Shown: positions 11,101 to 23,832, counted from the stretch's first letter. The stretch is DNA of 64,000 nucleotides from Moniliella sp. 'wahieum' (GCA_003971905.1 RSEE01000011.1:1-64000); one strand, 5' to 3'. The notes: generated by a model from the sequence alone, not told the origin. Translations and numbers: made by a program.

Positions 11101-12725
11101 CGAAACCGAGGAAACAACCCCCTTGGCTTCTTACATACGTCGAACAAGCGGACCGTTCCCTGATGGAGCTCGCTCTGCAGGTTGTGGGACTCAAGATGAC
11201 CGGCCAAATGCACTCAGCGCGCGACGTTGCCATGCGCGTTGTCGGGACCGGCGCCGATACCTCAGCGGGGTGGGGCGGGATCCAGGGGTCGGGGCCAGAA
11301 GGGCAGCAACACTCCACCGGTGGTGTTGCCTCACAGTTCACTTTGCTTGCGCGTGACGGTACTACAGGAAGCTCGTCCAACCTGTCCAATTACAGGACTC
11401 GCTGTTGTCATTGCTGGCCATGTCAGATGAGCAGATCCCTATCTCGCATTCACAAGAAGTGGTAGAGGAACGTGGCGCGCATGGGTCTGCCGTGCTCGCC
11501 TGCCTCCTCATGCACGAAGCCGAGCCGTTTTAGCTTGGCAAATCAAGCGGGGCAGACGCTCCTCCACTTGGCCGTCGTCCTCGGGTTCGCGCAATTGGTG
11601 GACGACCTGCTACGTCGCGGTGCCCCAGTAAACGCCCAAGATCGATGTGGACTAACGCCATTACATTTTGCCGCCATGCATGGACGCACAAGCATTGCTC
11701 GTCGACTGTTGTCCAACTTTGCTAACCCATTCGCGCGGACTCGGACAGGGCTCGCGCCCCTGGAGCTTGCTCGCACTAGCAAGCAGGACGAGATGGTTGC
11801 TCTCCTCCAGACCCATTTCGCCGACCTTGCTTCTTCGCCGTTAACAAGCCTGGTGAACGCTCGAGACGAATCTTGGGTTGGTCCGAGGATGACTTTGGCG
11901 CGGAAGGTGAGAACAATTTGGCTGATTCATGCCAAGGCAGCTATTGCCGCTCCCCGTTCTCGATGCACTTCGGTTGATGAGGACAATCTTCTTCTTGCAG
12001 TGTGTCCGAGTCCCAACCCGACTCGTGTCGAGCCTCTCCCGAAGTGTCTGCACCAGTGATCCACTCGGACCAGAAAGCGGAGAAGTCATCCTCGGCATCG
12101 AAAAAATCTGGGCGAGCGTCAGAGACAACACGGGAGAAGGCGTCATTGGAAAAGTCCATCGTCCGAAAAGAGGCCTTCAGTGTCCGAAGAGAAGAAAGCG
12201 TTGGCAGCCAGGTTGGAGATGGTGGCCCTGAGAACCCACGACGCAAGTTTGGCCTGTCCAAGCTGCAACAATTCCTTTCCCCGCCGCCTTCACTGCTACG
12301 CCTATTTCGGTCTTCCACGTGGGTCTTTCCTCCAACGAACAGGTCTTGGCCTCTGCGGAGGAAGGGAATAAAGCGGCTGCACCTTCCAATGCGACACAGG
12401 CTGATCCCTCGGGTTCGTTGCAGCACTCTCGCAGGAGAAGCTCGTCTGGATGTCTGGGGGGAACTCGATTCGCAAGCGTGGCTCCAGGAGCAAGCGAAGG
12501 ACGATGGCCGGGATGGAGCTGTGATGGTCGTGGCTTCGAACGGGGGTGCCAAGGGGCGGCGCGCCCCCCCTGGTGGGAGGACCGGATGCTGCTGTTCTTC
12601 TGGTTGCCAGCTCTGTTTGTGGCCCTCGTGGTCTTCCTGTTGATCTCGATCGGACCCTTGCAGCACCTGCACGATGCGATGCGCAAAGGCAACTGTTCAA
12701 GCTGTATCCTGACGAACGTCAGTGA
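8198..12725 (+). CDS. MGA2: Mga2/Spt23-like membrane-tethered transcription factor (TIG + ankyrin + TM)
   Basis: Proteins of this family sit in the ER membrane and, after proteasomal release of the N-terminal part, activate fatty-acid desaturase genes. Visible parts, in order: a disordered Ser/Pro-rich N-terminus with a 65-nt intron at 8624-8688; the Mga2/Spt23 DNA-binding-type region with VHVHGVALIGAK and ETQIRMRIELV (about 9030-9110), HVKLPPGTGTRRKGRKF (about 9255), CEGCQTRERKR (about 9395) and TTPPIMITDDHK (about 9820); an IPT/TIG fold beginning IPFEGPTTGGIEV (about 10895); ankyrin repeats (GQTLLHLAVVLGFAQLVDDL, then GLTPLHFAAMHGR, about 11545-11800); and one C-terminal transmembrane segment (LFFWLPALFVALVVFLLISI, about 12590-12650). 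Many frame changes interrupt the reading, but domain order and spacing are complete. The start at 8198 is my choice. The stop at 12723-12725 assumes one frame change after the membrane segment. Confidence 0.82.
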
Positions 12726-14208
12726 TCCGCCTTGCCAGCTGCACTCTATTCGGTTGATGGGGGCACTATGTCTCCCACCCTCTTATTGCCGCTTGGCCTC
12801 CCCCTCCTGTTCTTGTGCCTTGTTCCGCTCCTCTCCCGCACCTGCGTCTGCCTTTACTTGCTCGTGAGACCGCCGTTGTATGGTCTTTTCTGCGAGTGTG
12901 CTGGCGCTGCGCCCTCGCCCTCTCTCTTTCTCTGTGACGCGCATTGCTGATGCGATCGATGCGCCTCTTCCGCCGGCGACCTTCGGAGCGCTATATGTAG
13001 CTACCTATCCACACTCGCTCCAGCTATGCGGACCTCCACTATGCACCTCGCCTATGGCTCGCAGATCTGCCCCCACCCCCTCCTCTCACTGTTTGGTCTC
13101 CCCAACGAAGGCTCGCCGCGTAGAATCGATAACTGTTTGACAAGTGGCCGAGAATGGACAGGCGATATCATAGCGCACTCGTATAGTGAGTGGCTCACGA
13201 TAGTACTGCAGATCAAGATGCAAAAAGGTGTTTCCCAAGACGTGCGCCGCACTTACGCTGTGGAAAGCGTGACGGAGCGAGCGCCGCGCAGTACCCTCCG
13301 CCAAACCCGAACCAACATTGACTGCCTTGTTTGATGTGGTCCGTGCTGAGGAAGGAGGGGTGGCCAGGGGACTGCAGAAGCAGGGTGGGACTTGTGGGAG
13401 GATGCTCCCCGGTATGAGGACGAGAGGTGGACGACGACTACAACCAAAACCACTTCTACTTTGGTTCGGGCGACGAGCTGAGGATGATAACGATAGCGAC
13501 GATGGCGACGATGGTCGGTAATGGCGAGGTACGTTCGAGTAGTCGCTATGCCCTCTTGAGGCCTCATCGATTTGCGCATACCCCACCTTTCCCGCCATTG
13601 GCGCTTATGACTGCACTTGTTTGCCGGGCAACCCGTTTCGGATTGTATACCACTAACACCTCCTGGCAAGAAAAGATACAGGACGGGCTGTGACCTACGT
13701 GCAGGGAGGGCATGAGTGGGCGTGAGCAGTCGGAATGGAATATGGCCGTTGTTTCGTAAAGAAGCGGGGAAAGAAAGGGATTGGAGGGTCCGTATGAGGG
13801 CCACCGCAAGTAGAAGCAGGAAACGACGGGGCGCGCATGGACAGGCATGCAGGCATCAACGTGAAGAAAGGGGTGGGCACTGTGGCAAGTACTAGACAAC
13901 CCCACCCGGAGCTCGCAGCCAGCGAAAGCACCATGGGGGAGGACAATGCTGCCAGCGTGGGGTAGGTATTGCAGCCCAGTATGGCAGCAGTCGAGCCAAA
14001 GCGCACGCGGGGGGGAAGGAAAAGGGGCGAGGTCGGCAGATGGTAGACAAGTGGATGAGTCGACGAGGAAAAGGGGGGATAGATGGTGGTGGTATACAGG
14101 CACGGGGCCAGGCAAGAGCAAAATGATTGGAGCCACCGCTCCGCAGTACCGCGTTCATTTGGGGCAAACCGCCGTGCGGAACAAGAGAAGCCTCCCCCCG
14201 AAACGGAC
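12726..14208. other. Intergenic between convergent genes, no gene recognised
   Basis: A 1.5-kb gap between the converging Mga2/Spt23-like gene and RAS. Overlapping minus-strand frames up to 297 residues long run through the RAS 3' side because they extend the RAS reading frame past its true end; beyond the CaaX stop they show no domain. No repeat stands out. Confidence 0.45.
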
Positions 14209-14949
14209 TTAGAGGATAATGCATCCGCCACAGCAGCCAGAGTCGTGGGCGCCATCCTCCGCTTGCAAGGGCTGCATCCCACCCGCAATTCCGGCCCCGC
14301 AGGCATCATCCCGGCCCCTCCCCCTACCCCTGCGCCGGCACCGGCACCGACGCCGGCGCTGGGCCCGTACCCGGCACTCGCTGTTCCGCCCAAGCCGAGA
14401 TGCCCCCCCGTGAGCTCGCGGTTAAAACGACGAATCTCACGAACCAAATTGTAGAAGGCTTCATCCACATTGATCCGCTGCTTGGCACTCGTCTCGGTGA
14501 AGCGGCAGCCAAACATCTTGGCCAGTTCGCGGCCCTCATGAGATCCCACCTGACGCTCGTACTCCAAGTCGCACTTATTAGCCACCACGACAACGGGGAG
14601 CGGTCCTTGTCCTTGACACGGAGGATCTGTTGGTGGAAGGTGCTGATCTCATCAAACGAGCTGCGACTGGTGATGGAGTAAACCAGGAGAAAGCCCTCGC
14701 CGGTGCGCATATATTGCTCGCGCATGGCCGAGTACTCCTCCTGGCCAGCAGTGTCGAGCACGTCGAGGAGGGCGACCTCGTCGTCAATGACGCATTGCTT
14801 GCGGTACGAGTCCTCGATGGTGGGGTCGTACTCGTCGACAAAGTGGGACTGGATGAACTGGATGGTAAGTGCGCTTTGCCAACGCCGCCGCCGCCGACGA
14901 CAACAAGCTTGTACTCGCGCAAGAACTGGGCGGGCATGACGCCAGACAT
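14209..14949 (-). CDS. RAS1: Ras GTPase
   Basis: Ras is a plasma-membrane small GTPase that controls cAMP and MAPK signalling in fungal growth and mating. The start is [21 protein letters not shown] boxes in order: GGGGVGKS, switch [36 protein letters not shown] and ETSAK. The Gly/Ala-rich linker ([13 protein letters not shown]) leads to [10 protein letters not shown], a CaaX box with adjacent cysteines suited to palmitoylation, and a stop at 14209-14211. At least three frame changes occur. The first is just after GGVGK, where AAAA is expected and AAA is found; the second precedes the NKCD box. No intron is needed. The terminal leucine of CIIL could favour geranylgeranylation over farnesylation (family knowledge, not tested here). 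Confidence 0.9.
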
Positions 14950-17536
14950 GGTGGTGGATGGGGGGTGGCCGGACCAAGGGGCGTGGGGGCGAATGCTGGG
15001 CTGCGCTGCGCTGCGCCTGGGATCTGAGAGGGTCTGGGAGCGCGGCAGAGCAGAACGCAGCGCAGGGGAACCCAAGCCCAGCCCGGCGCTGTGCCACCGG
15101 CGCCCCAGGGCCAAAGCGGCGCCGGCCCAGCCACACATGTCCCGTGCCACATCCGCACCCTGCCGTTGCCGTGATGAGTTTCGCGGGTGTGTCAGGTCCC
15201 GCCCCAGAGCTCAGTGCCCCTGTGCCTGCATCGCGCCTACGCTTAACGTTAAACGTCCTTTGGGCGTTTTGGGGCCTTTGCGACGTTTATTTTAATCCCG
15301 AGGCCTCCACGAGCGTCACGACCTTAGGGTTGTAGCCATCGACTAGCTTGCCTCGGCTCGGCGCTCAGACGCTCAGGCGCGCACCACCCGGCAAGGCTGG
15401 CTGGAACCAGTCCACCACCTCGCTTTCCTTGCCCTCACGCAGTGTGGCTGCATCCCTGGCTGTGGCGTATACAACATAGCTTCTGGGGCGCTACTTGACG
15501 CCCGGGTCCTAATGCGCTCCTGCTGCTCAACGAGAAAATGAGCAGGGTCGCGCTCGCGTTCTGAATATTGAAGAGAATCGGCGAGTTGGCATATCTGCTG
15601 CTGACCGCGCGCTGACCATTAATTGCATACAGGACCCTTAAGCCCAAAACCGGAGCGTCAGGGCACCCGGTGCGCGTGGGGTACGCAGACAGCCCACTAC
15701 ACCAAGGGGGTTATTCGCTTTCTTGCCACAGTCATCGAAGTCATCAGTCGTTGGGTAAGTGCGGGCACGAGTTTGCGCCTATCTTAGGTCGCTCGCGCAT
15801 GTGGTCAATTAGTATCTCTGGCAGTGGCAATGACGTCGATAAGAGGTGCAGGCGAAATGACGGTCTGGGAGCGCGAGAAGCCAGTCCTATATATATACGC
15901 CTACATCCCATTTTACCGTCTCTTTGTTGGCTCACCACACTGAGGATGCACACAAAAATGTTTAACCAAAGTGTGGACATATCTTGACTCACCATGTGTG
16001 CGCTCTGAATTACTCTTTTGTGTCATCAGTGTGGTTTACTACGTACGTTTACTGCTGCCCTCCTACTATGTGGTACCCCGCTATAAGGTATACAGGCACA
16101 GAGCCTATACTACTGATGACCAATTGACTGGCAATTAAACATACAGAGGATCGAAGGTATTGAGAACAGGTGAGTGCATGGCTGACATGCGTCTCAAGCG
16201 TCAAATTGCGTCGCTTCCATGTCGATTCTTCTACATTTTGGGAGTATCGGATGTGTTGAGCCACATCGTGGGTGGCTCGTGTGTTTTGGCCAACGTCCCT
16301 TCAGTTTCTCTCTCAGGCCTGCGAGTTCAGTTTTGTTTCTCGCTTCTATTTTGCTTGTTCTGCAGCCTAGCGCACGTGGAGGAGACTGGAGCTGGTTAAA
16401 TGTTCCTCTTCGGCTGTAGGTGTTGCTGGTTGGTTTAGACCACCACACACCTAGTAGTAATACGATTGCATCACCCTGAGAACATCGGGACTTCAGATCT
16501 CATCAGGATGTATTATGGATAGGGCAGAGAACAACAGGGAGATGCGAACACAGGAGCGCAAAGGAAACCAAAAAGGGCGATGAGGACAACGCCTGTTTCT
16601 GTGCCACCGTCGCAAAGAAGGTCATCAAGGGATGCTATTTAAACTCCACGTCACGACGGCGGAATAGCGTACTTTCGACTATATAATCTCAAACGCACGC
16701 CGGAGTCGGTTGAAGCGCAGCCTTCTTTGTCCCAGCCTTAGTAAGCTCTGTCAATGATATGGTTACAGTATATATGCGTCTCTCGATTCGCTTCTGCACA
16801 CACCACGCACCACCCCCCAAAAGATGTCTCAGGATAATGGCAAGATATCCTGTGGGTTTTGAGGTCTGAGGTGAGGCCCTGAGGGGCCTGATGCCTCAGA
16901 GGAAACTGCGGGATGCTCTGGTCAAATAACCGGCACAGCGTGGTGGCTGAGTGATTTTCGATCAGTTCTGTACCCCCTGTAACATTATTGGCATGCATTA
17001 TAACAGCCTAGAGCGTCTGTTCTTGTTTTGCGCGTGGATGAAATGCAAGATGCGTTGTAAACGTCACGTTTTCAGCCCAAAAGTAATCAGTTACTCACAA
17101 GTTACTATAGCTAGCGTTCCTATATAGCAGTTTTACTGCAGCTATCGATTACCCCGCCGGTATCGAGAAGTTATCGTAACCGGATACCGTAACCGTTACC
17201 TATTTTTTGATCTATCCAAGTCCCCGAACAGATCCGAACAGTGGCGGTACCGGTGACGGGGGCTAAAATTTGGTCCTCGTGATGCATTATGAGATAGATC
17301 GATAGGGCTCTTCTCCATGTTGGGAGGAGGCTTGGGGATCCACTGGGGAGCTTCTGTGGGGTTTAAGTGACGTGTGTGAGTAACACCTATCTCCTGCGCC
17401 ACACATTATTGCACCTCATTTGTCGCAGTGTGTTGGTGTGCGGGGACATGGGGACAGCGGTGTTAGCCGGTAGGCGCCGACTACTCAGACAGGGTATGGA
17501 GTGCTGGGGTACTGCGGGGAGGAGAGTGCTGAGTTG

Positions 17537-17572
17537 CCGGTTACCGGTTACCGGTTACCAGTTACCAGTTAC
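17537..17572. repeat. GGTTACC short tandem array
   Basis: Five successive copies of the 7-mer palindrome-like unit CCGGTTA/CCAGTTA (GGTTACC words). Related CCGGTTACCGG and CCGGTGACC words recur near 37130, 37400, 52695 and 52930. Confidence 0.75.
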
Positions 17573-17841
17573 TGAGGCTACGATCTCACTTGTGTAGCGC
17601 GCGGCTGAGAGAGATGAGCCTCATCGCTGAGCAAGGACTATAGGTTATTTTGCAGAGATGATTGATCGAGGTGATCAAGGTGATCGGGCATCATGCATGC
17701 ATCATGCATCATGTGGCTGCTGGTTGGGTGCGGGGCGCTGCTGCTGATGCATGATGATGATGCTGACGCGCTGACGCTGAATCCCTGCTGCGTGTCCAAT
17801 TCCCCGACGACGGCACTGCACGGCGCTGCACGACGGGAGCC

Positions 17842-17862
17842 AATCATTAATCATTAATCATT
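17842..17862. repeat. AATCATT microsatellite
   Basis: Three direct copies of the 7-mer AATCATT, immediately beside several overlapping GATCATC words (17928-17958). Confidence 0.7.
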
Positions 17863-18432
17863 GGCACACTAAGCCACACAGCCAGCTGAGATCTCAGACT
17901 GAGATCGGAGAGTGTCATCGACATCGATCATCATCTCGATCATCATCTCGATCATCGACCACCAATCGTCTACACTTCTGTCCCTCCGCGGCACCACCGG
18001 CTCCAGCCGGCTACCCCAGAGAACTTCAGTCTAGAAGGCACATTGCCCTACGCCACTGGCAACATTCAGCTGGCGATCCCTAGCCCAGGTGTGGCGTACG
18101 TCTCAGAGAGGCCCCACCTGCCACATCGCCCTCCCACTCCATCAGTCTCCGCCCCGCCCCACGCCCCCTCTCCGATCGGCCAGACACGCCGCTCTCCCTA
18201 TCGCATCTCTCCCTCCCCCCCATCTCCTGCCCCTTCCGTCCCGCCAGCCAGCCACACCTCACATCTCACACCTCCCCAAAACCAATCTGGACCCCCAGCA
18301 CAGTCACCACCAGCCACCCTCCCCTGCTCGCCCTCCGTACCCCCAACTCTGGAAGATCATCGATATGCACTATACCCATCCATGTGGTATCCACACTATA
18401 CCCATCCATGGCTGGGGTCGCCCGCCCCCCCT

Positions 18433-18440
18433 CATATAAG
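18433..18440 (+). promoter_or_regulatory. TATA-like element upstream of cyclin gene
   Basis: CATATAAG lies 91 bases before the chosen cyclin ATG, in a C-rich leader typical of fungal promoters. It is assigned by position and motif only. Confidence 0.4.
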
Positions 18441-18530
18441 CCCTGCCCTCTACTCGCTCTCTTTTTACTGTTGCTGCCCTTTATCTCCCCCGCGCTTTCC
18501 CTCTTTCCAGACGGCAGCAAGTGCCTAACC

Positions 18531-19666
18531 ATGATGGCAACCACCGTCTCCACAGCCCCCTCCGCTATCCTTCGTCCATCGCTCGTCCGCAGAGCACTAC
18601 ACAAGCGCAGCGCAGCCTCGGCGCCGTCACCAGTACCGACAGCTCTTCATTCGCCTCTTCCTCCGCGGCTGTGTCCACTGCCGTTTGTAATACTGCGATG
18701 TCCGCCATCGCATCTGCCTCCAACCAACAACCCGCACGCACTTCGGATTCTGCTCCGACAATCACTCCGTCTTCCTCCAAAGAAGAGGGCCGCAGACCCC
18801 GTGACCCTTACTATGGCTTTGCTTGTACGTCCCTATTGATTCTAGAATGTAGAATACTGCGCTCTGAACGTCTGAAGAAGACGCCTCGTCGCGACCAAAG
18901 AAACTAATCCTACCTACACTTTGGATGAACCTGTGCAGACATGTCGGGTTTGTCTGAGCGGTTGATCACCCTTCTTTTTGGCTGCTCCGGCCCAACTTGT
19001 GATAGGCCCCTGCAACACAGGAACCGACATCGGCAACACAGTTGGCCACCCCACCACCGCTCCCATCGTTTGTTGCCTTGCGCCGTTGTACCGGACTCGT
19101 CTGCAAACGAGGTAAGCTACCAAGCTTTACCTCCTAATGCGGCTTAAGCAGTATTCCCCAATGCGCGCGGCGGAAGCAATGGGCACTCTCTGTTCATCAC
19201 TGCACTCATGCTGGCGAGCAAGTCTCTGTGCGATGACACCTACAGCAACAAGAGTTGGACCATCGTCGGTCAGGGCCTTTTTTCTCTCGCTCAGCTCAAC
19301 CACATGGAGCGCGAACTGCTTGGCTTTCTCAATTACAACGTCAACGTTGACCCCGCCGAGTTGCATGCCTTTACCAACGCAATCACCAACCCCACCATTG
19401 ATTTGGCGCAATACCTCTACTTTGCTTGCGTTGCGCATCACCGTCCCTCTGCCAATACCTCTCTCTGTGCCTCACCCTCCGCCCGGAACCCTACTAGGGC
19501 AGCGTACGAGCCCCATTGCCTCCCAGCGGATTCCCGCCACAGCTTGGACCATAACCCTGGCAGGGAAGAGCATGTCTCAATCCAAAAGGCGGCGCTTCCT
19601 CTGGAGCAGCGCGGAAGAACCTCTGCTGAATCCTGGGTAATGGAAGGGCAGGGGCTCACGAGGTGA
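18531..19666 (+). CDS. Pcl-type (PHO80-like) cyclin
   Basis: The cyclin box resembles that of fungal Pcl cyclins, which partner the Pho85-type kinase in cell-cycle and nutrient control. A Ser/Ala-rich N-terminus leads to PRDPYYGFA, then a 114-nt intron (18825-18938, GTACGT to GTGCAG), then SGLSERLITLLFGC. The next conserved blocks are PPLPSFVA and YRTRLQT, LYLLMRLKQ, FPNARGGSNGHSLFITALML, ASKSLCDDTYSNKSW, and GQGLFSLAQLNHMERELLGF followed by LNYNVNVDPAEL. These lie in several frames, with about four one-base breaks. The tail after the box is unconserved, so the stop at 19664-19666 is less certain. I chose ATG 18531 because it follows the TATA-like element and a C-rich leader. PCL1/PCL2-like is the best guess; the exact subfamily is open. 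Confidence 0.75.
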
Positions 19667-21550
19667 ATGCCTTTCCACGCTCTCGGCCACGTCGAACAAG
19701 AAAACTGTGCCCGTCCGGGGGTAGACAAAATCCCTTCCGTCGCCATGTCAACGGTGCGCTGTGCACCATATCCAGTGACGACTGCTCCTACCCTGTGCCG
19801 ACACACAACATCGCTTGGTCCACAAGAACTAGTGATGAATTAAGCATCTCGGATATGCCCGTCTTTCGTGCTCCTCGGAGGCTAGCACAACATCGGAATT
19901 GACCGCGCTCGAGATGCCATCGTCTCCTTCCTCTTCGTGGAATCACGGAATGGTTCCAGAGCTACAGAGGCCACCGGACACATGCGTGGATGCCACCCCC
20001 CACTCGCACAATGCGTTCCGCCAAGTGGCCACGAGGCTTGTCCTGCCTCTTGATGCACTTCCTGTACACTAGGCCTGTAGGCTATACTCTCTTTTTCATC
20101 TCTTATTTTTCCCTTTAATCTCCGCGGCTCCCTGTTGTTGCATCCACGGTTGCTCCATGTACACCACATGTACGCCACCCTCTTTTACGCGCTCTCTGTC
20201 CTGGGGGAGGCGCATTTGAAATGCGGCTTCCTCACAAAAACCTTTCCTAAGGACATACGCTGTGGGAGGCTATTGGCGCCGTTCCTCTTCCTCTGTTGCA
20301 CCATTTCCCGTAGGGAGCTTGCATTTTCTCCTCGCGTTGATTGATCTAACCCTGACTTTTGAGGCCGTTGTAATCTATCTATCCTCTGTTCTCACCATAT
20401 ACGTTCTTTCACACAACAGGTCCAAAGGTTGGAGAGAGGCTGATATGCATGGTAATAGAGACGCTAAGGTCGCACCTCATCCGTCGTATATGTGTTTTGT
20501 TGATGGAGGGGCGTTTCTTCCGTACCTTCAACTTATATACCACCGCCCTTCCACAACTTTTAACAACGGATGTTGGGGGAAAGCGGAGGATAGGGGATTC
20601 GGTGACGCGCGGATTCCATTTTTGTAGCAGACATTGGGGAATATAAGTTGGACCTATGTGCTTTTTGACAAAGCGGCTATTAGTGACGCGTGACGCCAAA
20701 CGATCGGACACGTTATACGAAGAAGAGCGGATGGTGGAGAACTCGCTATGCTCGCTATTATAATCAGCGGGGCCGGCTACCCGGCTACCCACGGAGACTT
20801 AGCGACTGATTTCTGTTTTTTCGTTGGCGGCCCCAAGGCCATCTCCACACCACACCATATGGCAAGTGGAACTGCCTGGAACTGCTCTTTGCACCGGCCG
20901 GTGTTACGTGCATGTCATGCATCATGCCTGTGAACCGGTTATTCATCGTGTCACAAGTTGAGGCTGCGCAAGGTGGTCCGTCCCTTCAAGCTTCATGAGG
21001 CTTGGGGCCAGAGGGCTTGAGGGGCCCTGAGGCCTCAGGCTTCGGAGTGCCTTATAAGGCCTAAGGCGGCTTGAACGCTTGAGCGCCCTCTGAGCGCCTG
21101 AGCGTCTAAACATAATCGCCCTGAGGCCCTGAGCCTCAGGACAAAGCGCCCGGCTGAGCGGCAGTGGAGCTCAGCGAGGCTCAGCCGCCGAGCCCCACAA
21201 ACCCACTGGCAATGGCCGCGTGCGCAGTCGCTGGTGACAAGGTGACGGAGACACCATGGCCCACACGCGAGTTGTGGGTGGGCTGCGGTACAGGCTGTGG
21301 TGGGCCTGGTGGGCCGCGTGGGCATTACGCAATTTACCCGAACCCGGAGATCCCTCCGTTTGGGCATCACACATCATGCATCGATATTCAATACTCAGTT
21401 GGTTCAATGTTCAAATCACTTCCCCCCCGGTTCGGGTTCGCGGGCTGTGTGCCACGTTTGGTAGGGATGCGTGAGACCCGAGATGCGCATAAATTACCCT
21501 AATTTTTTTCTTACCCCCCACCATCCTCCTCCTCCACCTCTACCACCAGC
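19667..21550. other. Intergenic with CCTGAGG/CTCAGG palindrome cluster
   Basis: About 1.9 kb without a recognisable gene. From about 20985 to 21150 the sequence is dense in CCTGAGG, GAGGCCTCAGG, GCTTGAGG and GAGCGCCT words that are self-complementary and could fold. An ATGCATCATGC word occurs near 20917 and again near 21374. Open frames here show no family resemblance. Confidence 0.5.
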
Positions 21551-23832
21551 ATGCCCGCCGGTGACGACCCCTCTCACGCCTCCGCGCCTTCCGGCGCTGC
21601 CAATGACCCCCACCCCACCCAACCCACCCTCGACGAGATCCGCCAACAGTACGAGCAGCTGGGCCAGGCGCCACCGCTGCCCAACATCCCCTCCCGGAAA
21701 ACGGTGAGGAAGGCCGCTCCACCCTTGACGTCGAGAGCGTTCCATCTCAATCCAGGTCCACCGCCAGTCCATTGCTCATTCTATGCGCCCCTCCTTCTCT
21801 CACGGCGCTGACGATGAATTGGACGTCAGCAACCTACCCATCACGGACGCCCAGCGTGCCCGCATCGTGTCGCGCCAGTATGTTGAGACCCTTTCTGCCG
21901 CTGTTCCACACCAACCTGACCTTTATTTTCTCACAGTCTTGCCCCGACTGATCGGAGTCCAATCGTGCGTCGATGGTGAATGACTCGGCCTTTTCCAACG
22001 AGGGTGTCTTCTCGTCGTCCGCAGCGTCACGCGCCGGGGCCGACGAAGATGGCGAGGAACCCAACGCCGAAGAGGACTACCAAGTTCCTTATCACCGTCC
22101 TGGTGGTGCTGTTGTCGATGACATTTACAAATGGGCGCAGCAAAATCGTGCTGCGGGGAAACGGGTGCGGAGCGAGTCGCTCCACGTGCCTCGTACTTCC
22201 ACCATCGACACGGTCTTTGACACCTCTTCCATCAAAGAGCCCGGTGGATTCCGCCGCCACTTTGTTCAACAGCAAGCAGCTGAACAAGGCCGTCCACAGC
22301 CCCGTGCGTTGCGTTCGTTTATTGACTTTTTGTCCCTCTATGGCCACTTTGCCGGTGAAGATCTCGACGATCTTGATGCGGTTGTGGAAGACGAGGACGA
22401 AGAGGAAGAAGACGAAACCGAGGCTGAAGAGGAAGACATTGAGCGGGCAGGGGCTCGCTCAGGCGCTTCCCACTTCCTTCCGCCAGGCGGGCGCAGGCTC
22501 GAGTGAGCGGATGCTCTCTGGCTGCACCTCGCGGACGTGTCCGTTCAGTCCGCCCGGGTCGCGGTAGTCGCATGACGACCGAGCAACGCATTCGCAGTGT
22601 CAGTCAGCAAAAGAAACCAGGCGAGGCAACTGTGACAGAGGCAGTCATGATGCTACTCAAGTCGTTTGTGGGAACAGGCATTCTGTTCTTGGGCAAGGCC
22701 TTCTTCAATGGTGGCCTCGGCTTTTCATTATTGTCCTCACATCTGTCGCCATGATCTCTCTCGTCTCGTTCTTGCTCTTGGTCAAGGCCAACCTAAAAGT
22801 GCCTGCTTCGTTGGTGACATGGGTGGGGTACTCTACGGCCCGCGGATGCGTCTCGCCATCTTGGCTTCGATTGTCTTTTCCCAACTGGGCTTTGTCGCCG
22901 CCTATACTGTCTTTGTCGCTCAGAGCCTGCAGGCGTTCATCCTCGCCGTCTCGCACTGTGAGCGGCTAGTGCCCATTGGGTACCTCATTCTTGTTCAGCT
23001 CATTGCCTTTCTCCCCCTTTCATTGGTACGCCGGATCGCCAAGCTCTCCGGCACGGCATTGGTGGCGGATGCATTCATTCTCTTTGGCATTGTGTACCTT
23101 TTCCAGTTTGAGATCCGCAAGATTTCACGCGAGGGTCTGGCGGATGTGGTGCAGTTCAACCGCCACGACTTCCCGCTGTTGATTGGTACTGCCGTGTTTA
23201 CATTTGAGGGTATTGGCCTCGTCATCCCATCACCGAGTCCATGAAGGAGCCGCAAAAGTTCCCCAAGGTGCTCAGCTACGTGATGGTCTTCATCACGATC
23301 CTTTTTGCTTCAGCGGGAGCTTTGGGCTACGGAGCATTTGGTTCGGAGATCCAGACTGTGGTGATCACCAACTTGCCACAAAACAGTCCGTTGTGCAAGC
23401 CCTTCAGGCTTTCTACAGTGTGGCCATCCTGCTTTCGATCCTCTTCAACTTTCCCCGCTCTTTCCATCCTTGAGAAAGGCATCTTTGGATCGCGACGGAG
23501 TGGTAAGTTCGACTGGAGGGTCAAGCGCAAAAGAATATGTTCCGCATCCTTGTCGTTTGCGTTTGTGCCCTCGCGGCCTGGGCTGGTGCGAGCGACCTGG
23601 ACAAGTTTGTCTCGTTGATTGGCAGTGTGGCGTGCGTGCCACTCTGCTTTATCTACCCGCCGCTTTTGCATCTCAAGGCGTGTGCAACGCGGTGGCGCAC
23701 GCGCATGCTTGACTACCTCCTCTTGGCGTTCGGCATTGTCTGTGTCCTCTTTGCTGGCTCCCAGACCATCGTGGCCCTGGCAGAGCCGAGGGGCCCACCA
23801 AGCCACCGCAGTGCTCTGCTCCGCTTCCCTAA
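21551..23832 (+). CDS. AVT3: Vacuolar amino-acid transporter, AVT3-like (AAAP family)
   Basis: AVT3-type carriers export neutral amino acids from the vacuole. A long hydrophilic N-terminus (MPAGDDPSHASAPSGAAND) holds two GT-AG introns, 21704-21755 (52 nt) and 21878-21936 (59 nt). The acidic stretch EDEDEEEEDETEAEEED (about 22390-22440) is followed by the transporter core: TVTEAVMMLLKSFVGTGILF, LGKAFFNGG, then repeated membrane helices including FSQLGFVAAYTVFVAQSLQ, FPLLIGTAVFTFEGIGL and the conserved ITESMKEPQKFPKVL. The C-terminal helices include YLLLAFGIVCVLFAGSQT, and the likely end is PPQCSAPLP with a stop at 23830-23832. There are about seven frame changes, but each helix is intact. The first conserved motif marks this as vacuolar AVT3/AVT4 rather than a plasma-membrane permease. 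Confidence 0.85.

Larger units (their letters stand above)
14950..18432. other. Gene-poor stretch with short repeats
   Basis: About 3.5 kb with no recognisable gene on either strand. The first few hundred bases are the RAS upstream region and hold a TTAACGTTAAACG palindrome (15242-15254). The rest is AT-richer with short, unsupported frames. From about 16850 to 17960 it holds islands of short palindromic words (CCTGAGG, GGTTACC, GATCGATC, ATGCATCATG), listed separately where they form arrays. Confidence 0.5.

Noticed and set aside
19112-19148. A 37-nt second intron in the cyclin
   Set aside because: The segment has GT and AG ends, but in one frame it encodes LYLLMRLKQ, a conserved cyclin-box helix, so it is coding.
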